Assembly: GCA_046757585.1 (NCBI GenBank)
Contig: JBHHYR010000087.1
Location: 1 to 14,863 of the forward strand
Direction of reading: 5' to 3'
DNA length: 14,863 nucleotides
Source: JBHHYR01 sp046757585
Lineage (GTDB): Bacteria; Desulfobacterota; Binatia; HRBIN30
The position numbers and the translations under genes were made by a program. Positions 1-6,814 of the stretch are shown here, piece after piece (the stretch's first letter is position 1; each line of letters begins with the position of its first letter). The notes under the pieces are model-generated. The model was not told where the DNA came from and searched no databases. It worked only from the letters and a program-made list of their open reading frames with translations.

Positions 1-843
1 CGGGAGCGCGAGTACTACCAACTACGCCCGCCGCTGCGGCGCAAGAAGGTGCTCATCGCCGGCGGGGGGCCGGGCGGGATGGAGTTCGCCCGCGTTGCGG
101 CGGAGCGGGGCCATGATGTTACCCTGTACGAAAAGTCCGACCGGCTCGGCGGACTCGTCAAGCTGGCCTCCGCCTTTCCACTGCTACGGACGCGCGAGCT
201 GCGAAACATCATCATGTACTTGCGCCACGAGATGGAACGGCTCGCCGTTCGGGTGATGCTCCACCGCGAAGTCACGCCCCATCTGGTCGAGGTGGAGCAG
301 CCGGACGTGGCGGTCATTGCCACCGGCTCACTGCCCAACTGGCCCGCGATCGATGGGGTCCTGAGCCCGATCGTGCATCAGTACGAAGACTACCTTGCTG
401 GCAAGGCCCAAATCGGGCAGCGCGTCGTCGTCATCGGCGCCGTGGAAGGTGCGGAGATCGCCCTCTCTCTTGCGCGGCAGAAGAAGGAGGTGACCTTGGT
501 CGAGAAGTCCGGTGACCTTGCCAAGGGCCCCTACCTCCTCGACCCGGTGCGCGTCCAGATGCTGACGCAAGAGTACCTTCCCGCAGAAGGGGTGCGCCTG
601 CGCCTGCGCCGGAAGGCGACGGAAATCAACTGCGGCAGCGTGCGACTCATCGACAAGCATGGGGCGGAAGAGGTTCTCCCGGCCGACAGCGTCATCGTTG
701 CGTGCGGGCGACTGCCGAACGAATTCCTGAAGGAAGCGCTCGCGGACAAGGTTCCTGAGCTGTACGCCATCGGTGATTGCCTGCAGCCACGCTCAATCGG
801 TGCCGCGATTCACGAAGCGGCCTACTGGGCACGGGAAATCTGA
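1..843 (+). CDS. OYE/2,4-dienoyl-CoA reductase-type flavoprotein, C-terminal part (5' end outside window)
   Basis: The reading frame is open from base 1 to the TGA at 841-843 (280 codons), so the gene starts upstream of the window. The visible part is the FAD/NAD(P) half of an old-yellow-enzyme/dienoyl-CoA-reductase-like protein. It has a Rossmann motif GGGPGG at visible residues 21-26, then LYEKSDRLGG, an ATGS motif, a second nucleotide-binding segment VVVIGAVEGAEIA, and a C-terminal YAIGDC flavin motif. The junction RERE...RRKKVLIAGGGPGG aligns with the same point of the complete flavoprotein at 6815-8770 (REREWG...RRKRVTVVGGGPAG), which predicts a missing N-terminal TIM barrel and FeS cluster. 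The two are paralogues, but this copy keeps a more normal second dinucleotide fold. An internal ATG at 49 is not a credible start because it would cut into the first beta strand. It probably reduces a conjugated enoyl-CoA or enone; the substrate is unknown. Confidence 0.88.
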   Translation, partial: REREYYQLRPPLRRKKVLIAGGGPGGMEFARVAAERGHDVTLYEKSDRLGGLVKLASAFPLLRTRELRNIIMYLRHEMERLAVRVMLHREVTPHLVEVEQPDVAVIATGSLPNWPAIDGVLSPIVHQYEDYLAGKAQIGQRVVVIGAVEGAEIALSLARQKKEVTLVEKSGDLAKGPYLLDPVRVQMLTQEYLPAEGVRLRLRRKATEINCGSVRLIDKHGAEEVLPADSVIVACGRLPNEFLKEALADKVPELYAIGDCLQPRSIGAAIHEAAYWAREI

Positions 844-848
844 CACAG

Positions 849-1088
849 ATGGAAAAGGTTGTCTTCAACTTCAAGAACGGTTTGCTTGAGCTTGAAGTGC
901 GCAAGATCAAGCGCAGCAGCAGCGTGACTTCGGACTACGGTAAGGTCCTATGGCGCGTGACCAAGGCCAGTATCCCGGGCGGCGCTGTGAAGGTCGGCTG
1001 TGCCCTCCCCAGCCGGCGGGTGTTCTTCATCGCCAAGGACATTGACCCTCGTGCGGCGCACGCGTTTGACATGGAGAACCAAGCATGA
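849..1088 (+). CDS. Small conserved-looking protein of unknown function, 79 aa
   Basis: The ATG lies five bases after the stop of the flavoprotein gene, and the stop overlaps the ATG of the acyl-CoA synthetase (ATGA at 1085-1088). The gene is therefore wedged tightly between two enzyme genes and probably co-translated with them. The product is small and basic, beginning MEKVVFNFKNGLLELEVRKI, with a Lys/Arg-rich stretch (KIKRSSS) and a central segment VLWRVTKASIPGGAVKVGCA. I see no signal peptide, membrane segment or metal motif. The alternation of short hydrophobic runs with turns suggests a small beta-rich fold, but I do not recognise the family. The ribosome-binding site is weak (GGGA at 833-836), so expression may depend on coupling to the upstream gene. 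The frame is open further upstream, but only the ATG at 849 avoids overlap. It could be a small subunit or accessory factor of a neighbouring enzyme. Confidence 0.6.
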   Translation: MEKVVFNFKNGLLELEVRKIKRSSSVTSDYGKVLWRVTKASIPGGAVKVGCALPSRRVFFIAKDIDPRAAHAFDMENQA

Positions 1089-2791
1089 CTGTCGATCCAG
1101 TGCCCGCTTGGTACGGGGCTACGGACAAGAGCTGGGGCACCGTGCTCGATGAGAGCGCCGCCCGCTGGCCGGACCGGGAAGCGCTGGTCTTCGGCCGGCA
1201 ACGGCTCACCTACCGCGAGTTGCGTGCGCGAGTGGATCGATTCGCGGCGGGACTGCTGCGGCTGGGGATCGGCAAAGGCGACCGTGTTGCGCTCTGGATG
1301 ACGAACTGCCCCGAATGGATCGTCGCACAGTTTGCCGTCTACAAGCTCGGTGCGATTCTGGTGCCGGTCTATACACGCTTCAAAGAGGAAGAGACCAAGT
1401 ATGCCCTTGCCCAGTCGCAAAGCGGCGCGCTCATTCTCAACGACCAATTTCTCGGCAAGATCGACGCCCTGGGCATGCTGCGGGCGATCTGCCCCGAGCT
1501 GCACGATGCCCCTGCCGGCGAGCTGCGGAGCGCCGCCTTGCCACACCTTCGCACCGTGATCTGCAAGAGCAGCCACCCGCATGCAAACCTCGTGAGCTTC
1601 GAGTCTGTGGCGGCCGGGGACACCTCCTGGCTGGCGAAACTGCCCCAGGTGCAGGCGAACGTCAGTCCGTTTGACGTCATGAACATGGTCTACACCTCTG
1701 GAACCACCGGCTTTCCCAAAGGCGGGCTGTCGTTGCATCGCAACAACCTCGCCAGCATCTACAACACGACGGCGCGCATGCACCTGCAGGAACAGCACCG
1801 GTGCCTGCTGAACCTGCCGCTGTTCAGCAACTTCGGATGTATGTTCGTCGGTGCGTTGTCGTTCCTGCGCGGCGCGACGGTTGTGCTGCAAGAGGTCTTC
1901 GATCCGCGCGCTGCCTTTGAAGCGATCGCGGAGGAGCGCATCACCCATCTCTTCGGCTCGCCTGCCTATTTCATTTCGTATCTGGACGACGAACGGCGCC
2001 GGCAGTTCGATCTGAGCTCCCTCGTGGGTGGCATCGTCGGTGGCTCGCCGCTGCCGAGTGCGACGATGGACGAGATCATCGGAACACTACGCTGTCGCGA
2101 GATCTTGAACGTGTTTGGGCTGAGCGAGTGTGGCGGAATCGCCAGCACCACCCGGATCGACGACCCTCCGGAACTGAAACGGCAGACGGTTGGTGTACCA
2201 CTACCCAATGTCCGTCTGAAAGTCGTCGCCCCAGGCAGCGGTGCCGAGGTGACGGCAGGCGAGCAAGGAGAAATCTGTCTTGCTGACGTACTGCCCGGCT
2301 CCTGCGTCGGCAAGGGATACTACAATTTGCCCGACAAGACTCGCGAGGCGATCGATGCGGAGGGGTGGTTTCATACCGGCGACCTGGGGGTGCTCGAGGC
2401 CAACGGCTACCTGCGAATCACCGGCCGGGTCAAAGATATGTTTCTCGTTGGTGGATTCAACGTGTACCCGGTGGAGATCGAGAACATGCTGCACGGGCAT
2501 CCCAAAGTGAAGCAGGCACAGATCGTCGGCGTTCCCGATCACCGGCTGGGCGAAGTGGGTATGGCCTTTATCGAGTTGCGCGAGGGCGTGCAGTGCACAG
2601 AGCAGGAGGTCATCGAGTTCGCCGCCCGCCGCATCGCCAATTTCAAAGTGCCGCGCTACGTCGCCTTCGTCCGCGAGTTTCCCATGACCGGGAGCGGCAA
2701 GGTACGCAAGTTCGTCTTGCGCGAGCAGGGCATTGCCGCCCTTGGGCTGGCGCCTGAATATGCCGTGAGCGGCGCCGAGCACGAGGTGTAG
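1085..2791 (+). CDS. AMP-forming acyl-CoA synthetase (acid:CoA ligase), ANL superfamily
   Basis: This 568-residue protein has the full set of ANL adenylate-forming motifs: the phosphate-binding loop YTSGTTGFPKGG (203-214), FGLSE (344-348), HTGDLG (430-435), the hinge and C-domain motif GRVKDMFLVGGFNVYPVEIE (447-466), and the adenylation lysine in GSGKVRK (K539). The family converts a carboxylic acid, ATP and CoA into acyl-CoA, AMP and PPi in the cytoplasm. Length and motifs are normal, so the enzyme should be active. The start codon overlaps the preceding stop and has GGAG at 1073-1076, eight bases away. Next to OYE, acyl-CoA dehydrogenase and crotonase genes, it most likely performs the activating step of a catabolic CoA pathway. 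The acid cannot be read from the sequence; medium/long-chain, cyclic and steroid-type acids are all possible. The C-terminal tail after residue 552 is short and not conserved-looking. Confidence 0.93.
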   Translation: MTVDPVPAWYGATDKSWGTVLDESAARWPDREALVFGRQRLTYRELRARVDRFAAGLLRLGIGKGDRVALWMTNCPEWIVAQFAVYKLGAILVPVYTRFKEEETKYALAQSQSGALILNDQFLGKIDALGMLRAICPELHDAPAGELRSAALPHLRTVICKSSHPHANLVSFESVAAGDTSWLAKLPQVQANVSPFDVMNMVYTSGTTGFPKGGLSLHRNNLASIYNTTARMHLQEQHRCLLNLPLFSNFGCMFVGALSFLRGATVVLQEVFDPRAAFEAIAEERITHLFGSPAYFISYLDDERRRQFDLSSLVGGIVGGSPLPSATMDEIIGTLRCREILNVFGLSECGGIASTTRIDDPPELKRQTVGVPLPNVRLKVVAPGSGAEVTAGEQGEICLADVLPGSCVGKGYYNLPDKTREAIDAEGWFHTGDLGVLEANGYLRITGRVKDMFLVGGFNVYPVEIENMLHGHPKVKQAQIVGVPDHRLGEVGMAFIELREGVQCTEQEVIEFAARRIANFKVPRYVAFVREFPMTGSGKVRKFVLREQGIAALGLAPEYAVSGAEHEV

Positions 2792-2795
2792 GGAG
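2792..2795 (+). promoter_or_regulatory. Ribosome-binding site choosing ATG 2802 over TTG 2799
   Basis: GGAG directly after the synthetase stop lies six bases before ATG 2802 and only three before the in-frame TTG at 2799. Spacing and codon type both favour the ATG, which gives a protein beginning MTVLDVHAH. Confidence 0.6.
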
Positions 2796-2801
2796 CGATT
2801 G

Positions 2802-3653
2802 ATGACCGTCCTGGACGTTCACGCCCACCTCAGCACCAAACCCTGGGCCGACAGCTTGGCCAAGTACAACGCGGCCCTGGAGAAGCACTATCGCTTTTCC
2901 GTTACGGTGAAGAGTGAGGCCGAGATGGCGAAGGACTTCGTCGACGCCGGCGTGAAGGCCCTGATCGTCGCTTGGGACGCGGAATCCAACACCGGTATGC
3001 CACGCACGACGAACGAATACGTCGCCGCGCTCGTCAAGGACCACCCGGAGGCGTTTGCCGGCGGCTGGGCCATGATCGATCCGTGGAAAGGCGCGCTCGC
3101 GATCAAGGAGCTGGAGCACGCGGTGAAGGATCTGGGGCTAGTCGGCCTCAAGTTCCAGCAGACCGCCCAGGGATTCTTCCCCAATGAGCGCCGCTTCTAC
3201 CCCTTGTATGAAACCTGCGCCTCCCTGAAGGTCCCGGTGCAGTTTCACACCGGGTTCACCGGCTTGGCTGCCGGTACCCCTGGCGGCATGGGCATCAAGC
3301 TCAAGCACACCCAGCCGATTCCGTACCTCGACGACGTTGCGGCCGACTTCCCGAGCCTCACCATCATTGCCTGCCACCCTGCCTGGCCATGGCAGGAAGA
3401 AATGATCGCCATCTTGCTCCACAAGGGCAATGTATTCCAGGAACTGTCCGGCTGGTCGCCGAAATATTTTCCTGACTCGCTCAAGCGCGAGATCCGCGGC
3501 CGTTTGCAGGATAAGGTCATGTTCGGCAGCGATTATCCATTGCTTACCCACCGGCGGCTGTTCCAGGACTACACGGCCGAACACTACCCGTCCGCGATCC
3601 TCGACAAGATTTACTATCAGAACGCGCAGCGTATCCTGGGGATTACCGTATGA
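2802..3653 (+). CDS. Metal-dependent amidohydrolase (amidohydrolase 2 / ACMSD-like TIM barrel)
   Basis: This 283-residue cytoplasmic protein begins with the metal-binding HxH of the amidohydrolase superfamily (DVHAH, H7 and H9). The later ligands are in order: FHTG (H149), ACHPAWPW (H192) and MFGSDYP (D244). That layout is typical of the amidohydrolase_2 family, which includes ACMSD, gamma-resorcylate decarboxylase and 2-pyrone-4,6-dicarboxylate-type hydrolases. These enzymes use a divalent metal to hydrolyse a ring or decarboxylate a substrate. All expected ligands are present, so activity is likely. The gene sits ten bases behind the CoA ligase stop, and its own stop overlaps the crotonase start (ATGA at 3650-3653), which makes it an integral operon member. 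In a CoA-pathway cluster it could act as a decarboxylase or as a C-C or lactone hydrolase. Sequence alone does not decide between these, and the substrate is unknown. Confidence 0.88.
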   Translation: MTVLDVHAHLSTKPWADSLAKYNAALEKHYRFSVTVKSEAEMAKDFVDAGVKALIVAWDAESNTGMPRTTNEYVAALVKDHPEAFAGGWAMIDPWKGALAIKELEHAVKDLGLVGLKFQQTAQGFFPNERRFYPLYETCASLKVPVQFHTGFTGLAAGTPGGMGIKLKHTQPIPYLDDVAADFPSLTIIACHPAWPWQEEMIAILLHKGNVFQELSGWSPKYFPDSLKREIRGRLQDKVMFGSDYPLLTHRRLFQDYTAEHYPSAILDKIYYQNAQRILGITV

Positions 3654-4462
3654 GGTGGCCCACGTTTCAAACCCTCCAGCTCGAAGGTGACGGCGGAGTG
3701 ACGTGGCTGCGCTTCAACCGGCCGGCGCGCCTCAATGCGCTGACCGAGGAGAGCTTCGCGGAGTTGGCTGCGGCACTGCGTACGCTTCGAGCTGACGCGG
3801 AGACCCGCGTCCTGGTGCTGACCGGGAATGGCCGCGGGTTTTGCTCCGGCAGCGACGTGCAAGAGCTGCACAAGCGTATCGATTGGGCTGCGCACCGCCA
3901 GCTCGAGCGCCTCCAGCTTCTGGGCCGGGAAGTGGTTCTGGGGCTCTATGAGCTGCCGGTGCCGACGGTGGCGGCAATCAACGGACCGGCGAGCGGCGGT
4001 GGGTTGAGCGTGGCGCTGGCGTGCGACATGAGACTTGCCTCCGCAGACGCCACCATCGTGTGCGGGTATACGGCAATGGGCTTGATGCCCGATCTCGGTG
4101 CGACGTATTTCCTGCCCCGCATCGTTGGCCGTTCGCGCGCCTGCCGCCTGCTGTGGACGAACGAGCACCTGACCGCGTCGCAGGCGTTGGCGATAGGGCT
4201 GGTAGACGACGTCCTGCCGGCGACTGAGTTGCGGGCCGGGGTTGCCGGGCTCGCGAGCCGCATTGCTGCGGCACCACAGCTCGCCGTTCGCCTCGGGCGC
4301 GCCGCGTTGCGCTCCGCCAGTCACGGCAGCCTCGCCGCGGCGCTGGAAGGTGAGGCCGCGGCGCAGAGCCTCTGCCTGCAGTCGGCCGATCATCGGGACA
4401 GTGTGCGAGCGTTTCTGGAGCAGCGCAACGCTAGGAAGAATGCGACAAGCCATCACGGATGA
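3650..4462 (+). CDS. Enoyl-CoA hydratase/isomerase (crotonase) family protein
   Basis: This 270-residue crotonase-fold protein has both oxyanion-hole segments: GFCSGSDVQEL (63-73) and NGPASGGGLSVALACDMRLA (111-130). It also has the family segment GLMPDLGATYFLPRIVG (144-160). The crotonase fold stabilises a thioester enolate, and members hydrate, isomerise, dehalogenate or cleave acyl-CoAs. By alignment from memory, the two hydratase glutamates of rat mitochondrial enoyl-CoA hydratase (E144, E164) correspond here to S120 and Y140. D148 in the MPDLG motif is the acidic residue typical of PaaG-like isomerases. A double-bond isomerase, or a more unusual crotonase reaction, is therefore likelier than simple hydration. 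It is translationally coupled to the amidohydrolase and followed closely by the GntR gene. The C-terminal tail (RNARKNATSHHG) looks disordered. Confidence 0.9.
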   Translation: MRWPTFQTLQLEGDGGVTWLRFNRPARLNALTEESFAELAAALRTLRADAETRVLVLTGNGRGFCSGSDVQELHKRIDWAAHRQLERLQLLGREVVLGLYELPVPTVAAINGPASGGGLSVALACDMRLASADATIVCGYTAMGLMPDLGATYFLPRIVGRSRACRLLWTNEHLTASQALAIGLVDDVLPATELRAGVAGLASRIAAAPQLAVRLGRAALRSASHGSLAAALEGEAAAQSLCLQSADHRDSVRAFLEQRNARKNATSHHG

Positions 4463-4490
4463 AGCCCGAACGAGAAAGGATAGCAGGCTG

Positions 4491-5285
4491 ATGAACGGAT
4501 TGGGGCCAATCGAGAAGAACCTGAAAATCTCACATAAGGTCGTCGAGCAGTTCAAGCGGCTGATCAGCGAGGGCAAGCTACAGCCCGGGCAGCGTCTGCC
4601 AACCGAAAAAGAGCTGGCCGAAACGCTGCGCATTAGCCGCCCGACGCTGCGCGAAGCGCTGATGGTGCTCGAGGCGATGGGCTACGTCGAGATTCGGTCC
4701 CGGGAAGGGACCTTCGTGCGGACCATGATTCCGGCACCACTGCCTGAGCCGCTCGTCGGTATGCTGGAGCGCCATCCGGAAAAGATTTTCGAGGTGTTTG
4801 AAGTCCGCCGCCGGATTGTTCCGGAAGCGGCGGCGCTCGCAGCTCAACGTGCCACTGAACGAGAGATCGCGTTGCTCCAGCAGCACCTCGAACAGGCCAA
4901 AATGCTGGTGGCCACGGGGCGATCCATCTTTTCACCCGAGGTGGCTGACACGTACGCCAAGACCTTCTCCCGTATCGCCGAGGCGACCCACAACAGCATC
5001 TACGCCTATCTCATGCGGATGTTGTGGACGGTGGTTGCCGGCGCGTTCCCGTATAGCCGCGAGAAGCTTTCCTTCGCGCCCCGCATCTTCGGAACGCTCT
5101 TCAAGCAGTACGTCGCCATCGTTGAAGCGATCATCTCGCGGAACCCCACGAAGGCCCGCACCGCGGCGGCCCGGCACCTCGATTTTGGTGAACAGCAGCT
5201 GCGCCGCATCTTGGCAGAGGAAAAGGACGTGAACGTGGAAACCTGGAGGGAAGCCCCGCCTGACAAGGCCGCTAGCCTCCCGTGA
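4491..5285 (+). CDS. GntR-family transcriptional regulator, FadR (FCD) subfamily
   Basis: This 264-residue protein has an N-terminal winged helix-turn-helix at about residues 13-78 with the GntR signature LQPGQRLPTEKELAETL and SRPTLREAL. An all-helical C-terminal ligand-binding domain of the FCD type follows (about 97-242). I chose ATG 4491 because the conserved fold begins a few residues later and AAAGGA lies ten bases upstream; the frame is open back to 4242 but that part overlaps the crotonase gene. Family members usually bind an operator as dimers and release it on binding an acyl-CoA or organic acid. Lying inside the operon in the same direction, it probably autoregulates and senses a pathway intermediate. 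Three of the usual FCD metal ligands look replaced (A156, S160, Q206), leaving H229, so ligand binding may be metal-independent as in fatty-acid FadR. Confidence 0.9.
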   Translation: MNGLGPIEKNLKISHKVVEQFKRLISEGKLQPGQRLPTEKELAETLRISRPTLREALMVLEAMGYVEIRSREGTFVRTMIPAPLPEPLVGMLERHPEKIFEVFEVRRRIVPEAAALAAQRATEREIALLQQHLEQAKMLVATGRSIFSPEVADTYAKTFSRIAEATHNSIYAYLMRMLWTVVAGAFPYSREKLSFAPRIFGTLFKQYVAIVEAIISRNPTKARTAAARHLDFGEQQLRRILAEEKDVNVETWREAPPDKAASLP

Positions 5286-5307
5286 GGCCCCCTCGTCACA
5301 GCCGATG

Positions 5308-5315
5308 AAAGGAGG
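5308..5315 (+). promoter_or_regulatory. Strong Shine-Dalgarno of the SCP2 gene
   Basis: AAAGGAGG, a near-perfect anti-16S match, sits six bases before ATG 5322. It is among the strongest ribosome-binding sites in the window and suggests that the small carrier protein is made in excess of the enzymes. Confidence 0.75.
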
Positions 5316-5321
5316 ACCACC

Positions 5322-5651
5322 ATGCCGATTAGTCAACCCAGCGAATGGTTCGAGCGGGAGCTGCCCGCAACGGTCAAGGCCGAGCCAAAGAAAATCGAGG
5401 ATTTCAACGGTACGCTGCTGTTTACCATCAACGGGGAGCGTGGCGGCTCCTGGACAGTGGATATCCATAATCAGCAACTGCAGGTGAAGGGGGAGGCGGT
5501 CGAGAAGCCCGATATCACGATCACCATGAAAGACGGCGACTTTGTGGATTTCATCAACAAGAAGCTCGCCGGCCAGATGGCGTTCATGACGGGGAAGCTC
5601 AAGGTGAAGGGCAATATGCAGCTGGCGATGAAGCTGCAAGGGCTCATCTGA
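5322..5651 (+). CDS. SCP2 sterol-binding domain protein (single-domain lipid carrier)
   Basis: This 109-residue protein consists of one SCP2 fold. The N-terminal helix (EWFERELPATV, 8-18) is followed by FNGTLLFTINGERGGSWTVDI (28-48). The family signature PDITITMKDGDFVDFINKKLAGQMAFMTGKLKVKGNMQLAMKL spans residues 63-105, where GKLKVKG is the most diagnostic part. SCP2 domains carry a hydrophobic ligand such as a sterol, fatty acid or fatty acyl-CoA in an internal tunnel; they are not enzymes. There is no signal peptide, so the protein is cytoplasmic. Encoded between a CoA-pathway regulator and an SDR gene, it may carry or present a poorly soluble CoA thioester to the neighbouring enzymes. This is one of the better hints that the pathway substrate is lipid-like. 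The length is normal for stand-alone bacterial members. Confidence 0.88.
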   Translation: MPISQPSEWFERELPATVKAEPKKIEDFNGTLLFTINGERGGSWTVDIHNQQLQVKGEAVEKPDITITMKDGDFVDFINKKLAGQMAFMTGKLKVKGNMQLAMKLQGLI

Positions 5652-5758
5652 CGGCCGCGGAGGACAGGACACTGACTCCCACACCGTCATGAGTGGCCCG
5701 GCGTGATGAACGGACGACCCGACAGCCGACACTGCCAACCGCGGCAGGACAGAAGGCG
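5652..5758 (+). other. 107-base intergenic gap before the SDR gene
   Basis: No gene is supported here. The SDR frame is open back to a GTG at 5693, but that N-terminal extension (VARRDERTTRQPT...) is low-complexity and lies ahead of the Rossmann strand. I see no good -35/-10 pair and no hairpin followed by T residues. The gap contains an imperfect direct repeat, listed separately. Confidence 0.5.
5655..5752 (+). repeat. Imperfect direct repeat pair CCGCGG(C)AGGACAG
   Basis: CCGCGGAGGACAG at 5655-5667 recurs as CCGCGGCAGGACAG at 5739-5752 with a single-base insertion. GACACTG also occurs at 5668-5674 and 5728-5734. The second copy overlaps the probable ribosome-binding region of the SDR gene (AGGA at 5746-5749). 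This could be a chance match in GC-rich DNA, a small duplication or a regulator half-site pair. Confidence 0.35.
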
Positions 5759-6814
5759 ATGAGGGCTTTCGTCACGGGTGCTACCGGCTATGTCGGGCAG
5801 GCGGTCACGCGCGACCTGCTGGCACACCACCACGCGGTGCGGGTGCTGGTGCGGAAGACGAGTGATACCCGCTATCTCGACGGCCTCGCTGTCGAGCGCG
5901 TGTACGGCGACCTGCGCGACATCGACTCACTCCGCCAGGGGATGCGTGGCTGTGACACCCTGTTCCATGTCGGTGCCTACGTCGCCATGTGGGCGCCCGA
6001 TCCGAGTGAGATCATTGACGCGAATGTCCTGGGAACACGCAACGTCCTGCAAGCGGCCGCGGAGTTCGATTACCGCAAGTGCGTGCACACCAGCTCCATT
6101 GCCACCGTGGGGCCCAATCCCGACGGGACACCCGCCGACGAAGAAGCCATCTACCGTTGGAGCCCGGAGGATACCTATCTTCTGTCCAAGTACATGGGCG
6201 AGATGGAGGCGTTGCGCGCGGCTGTGCGGGGCTGCCCCGTCGTCATCGTCAACCCGGGGTCGTGCTACGGCGCGTTCGACTACCGCCCCTCGCTGCCCGG
6301 CATGCTGGTCCTGCATTTTCTCTGCGGCCGGATGAAGGCCTATATCGACAGCACCCTGAATATGATCGACGTCCGGGATCTGGCTCGGGGCCACGTGCTG
6401 GCGGCTGAGCGTGGTCGCGTCGGGGAACGCTACCTGCTCGGCAATGAGAACCTCACGGTGCAGGGTGCTTGCCGCATCCTGTCGGAGATCACCGGTATCC
6501 CACCGCCCAAGCACCGCATGCCGCTCCGCCTGGCCATGCTGCTCGGGCTGCTCGCCCAGCTCCGAGCCCAATACATCACCAGACGGCCCCCGTCGATGAA
6601 CTATGCAGCAATCAAGATGGGACGCTTCCAGATCGCCTACGATTGCTCGAAGAGCGTGCGCGAGCTCGGCCTGGAGTTGCACCCGGTGCGTGGCGCGCTC
6701 GAACGTGCGGTCGAGTGGTTCATGAACAATGGGTACGTCCCCAAAAGGTATCAGCACATGTACCGCGCCCATCGCGCCAGACTCGGGGGCGCGACCCTCC
6801 GGACGGCAGCCTGA
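5759..6814 (+). CDS. Extended SDR, NAD(P)-dependent epimerase/dehydratase or 3-beta-HSD/dihydroflavonol-reductase type (HpnA-like)
   Basis: This 351-residue protein starts with the extended-SDR nucleotide motif GATGYVG (7-13). It continues with the GDLRD segment (50-54), the TSS of the active site (111-113) and the catalytic YxxxK (YLLSK, Y140 and K144). I chose ATG 5759 because the first beta strand (MRAFVTGATG) begins at once and AGGA lies nine bases upstream. Segments such as WAPDPSEI, PVVIVNP, DVRDLARGH and GERYLLGNENLT strongly resemble hopanoid-associated HpnA-type epimerases and dihydroflavonol-4-reductase-like enzymes. The same fold also includes 3-beta-hydroxysteroid dehydrogenases. 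It abuts the next gene (TGAATG), and no other hopanoid gene is visible. In this setting an alcohol/ketone redox step on an alicyclic or isoprenoid substrate is a reasonable inference. The family is secure; the exact reaction is not. Confidence 0.87.
   Translation: MRAFVTGATGYVGQAVTRDLLAHHHAVRVLVRKTSDTRYLDGLAVERVYGDLRDIDSLRQGMRGCDTLFHVGAYVAMWAPDPSEIIDANVLGTRNVLQAAAEFDYRKCVHTSSIATVGPNPDGTPADEEAIYRWSPEDTYLLSKYMGEMEALRAAVRGCPVVIVNPGSCYGAFDYRPSLPGMLVLHFLCGRMKAYIDSTLNMIDVRDLARGHVLAAERGRVGERYLLGNENLTVQGACRILSEITGIPPPKHRMPLRLAMLLGLLAQLRAQYITRRPPSMNYAAIKMGRFQIAYDCSKSVRELGLELHPVRGALERAVEWFMNNGYVPKRYQHMYRAHRARLGGATLRTAA

Noticed and set aside
2799..2801. TTG as start of the amidohydrolase gene
   Set aside because: It is only three bases from GGAG, and the ATG at 2802 is better spaced and a stronger start codon.
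4242..4490. Upstream extension of the GntR gene to 4242
   Set aside because: It would overlap 221 bases of the crotonase gene and adds an Arg/Ser/Pro-rich stretch without GntR character; ATG 4491 is well placed.
5693..5758. N-terminal extension of the SDR from a GTG at 5693
   Set aside because: The extra 22 residues precede the canonical first beta strand, are low in complexity, and family members begin at the equivalent of Met 5759.
5759..6814. Assigning the SDR firmly as hopanoid epimerase HpnA
   Set aside because: Similarity is strong, but no hopanoid genes are visible and several SDR subfamilies share these motifs, so only the family is called.
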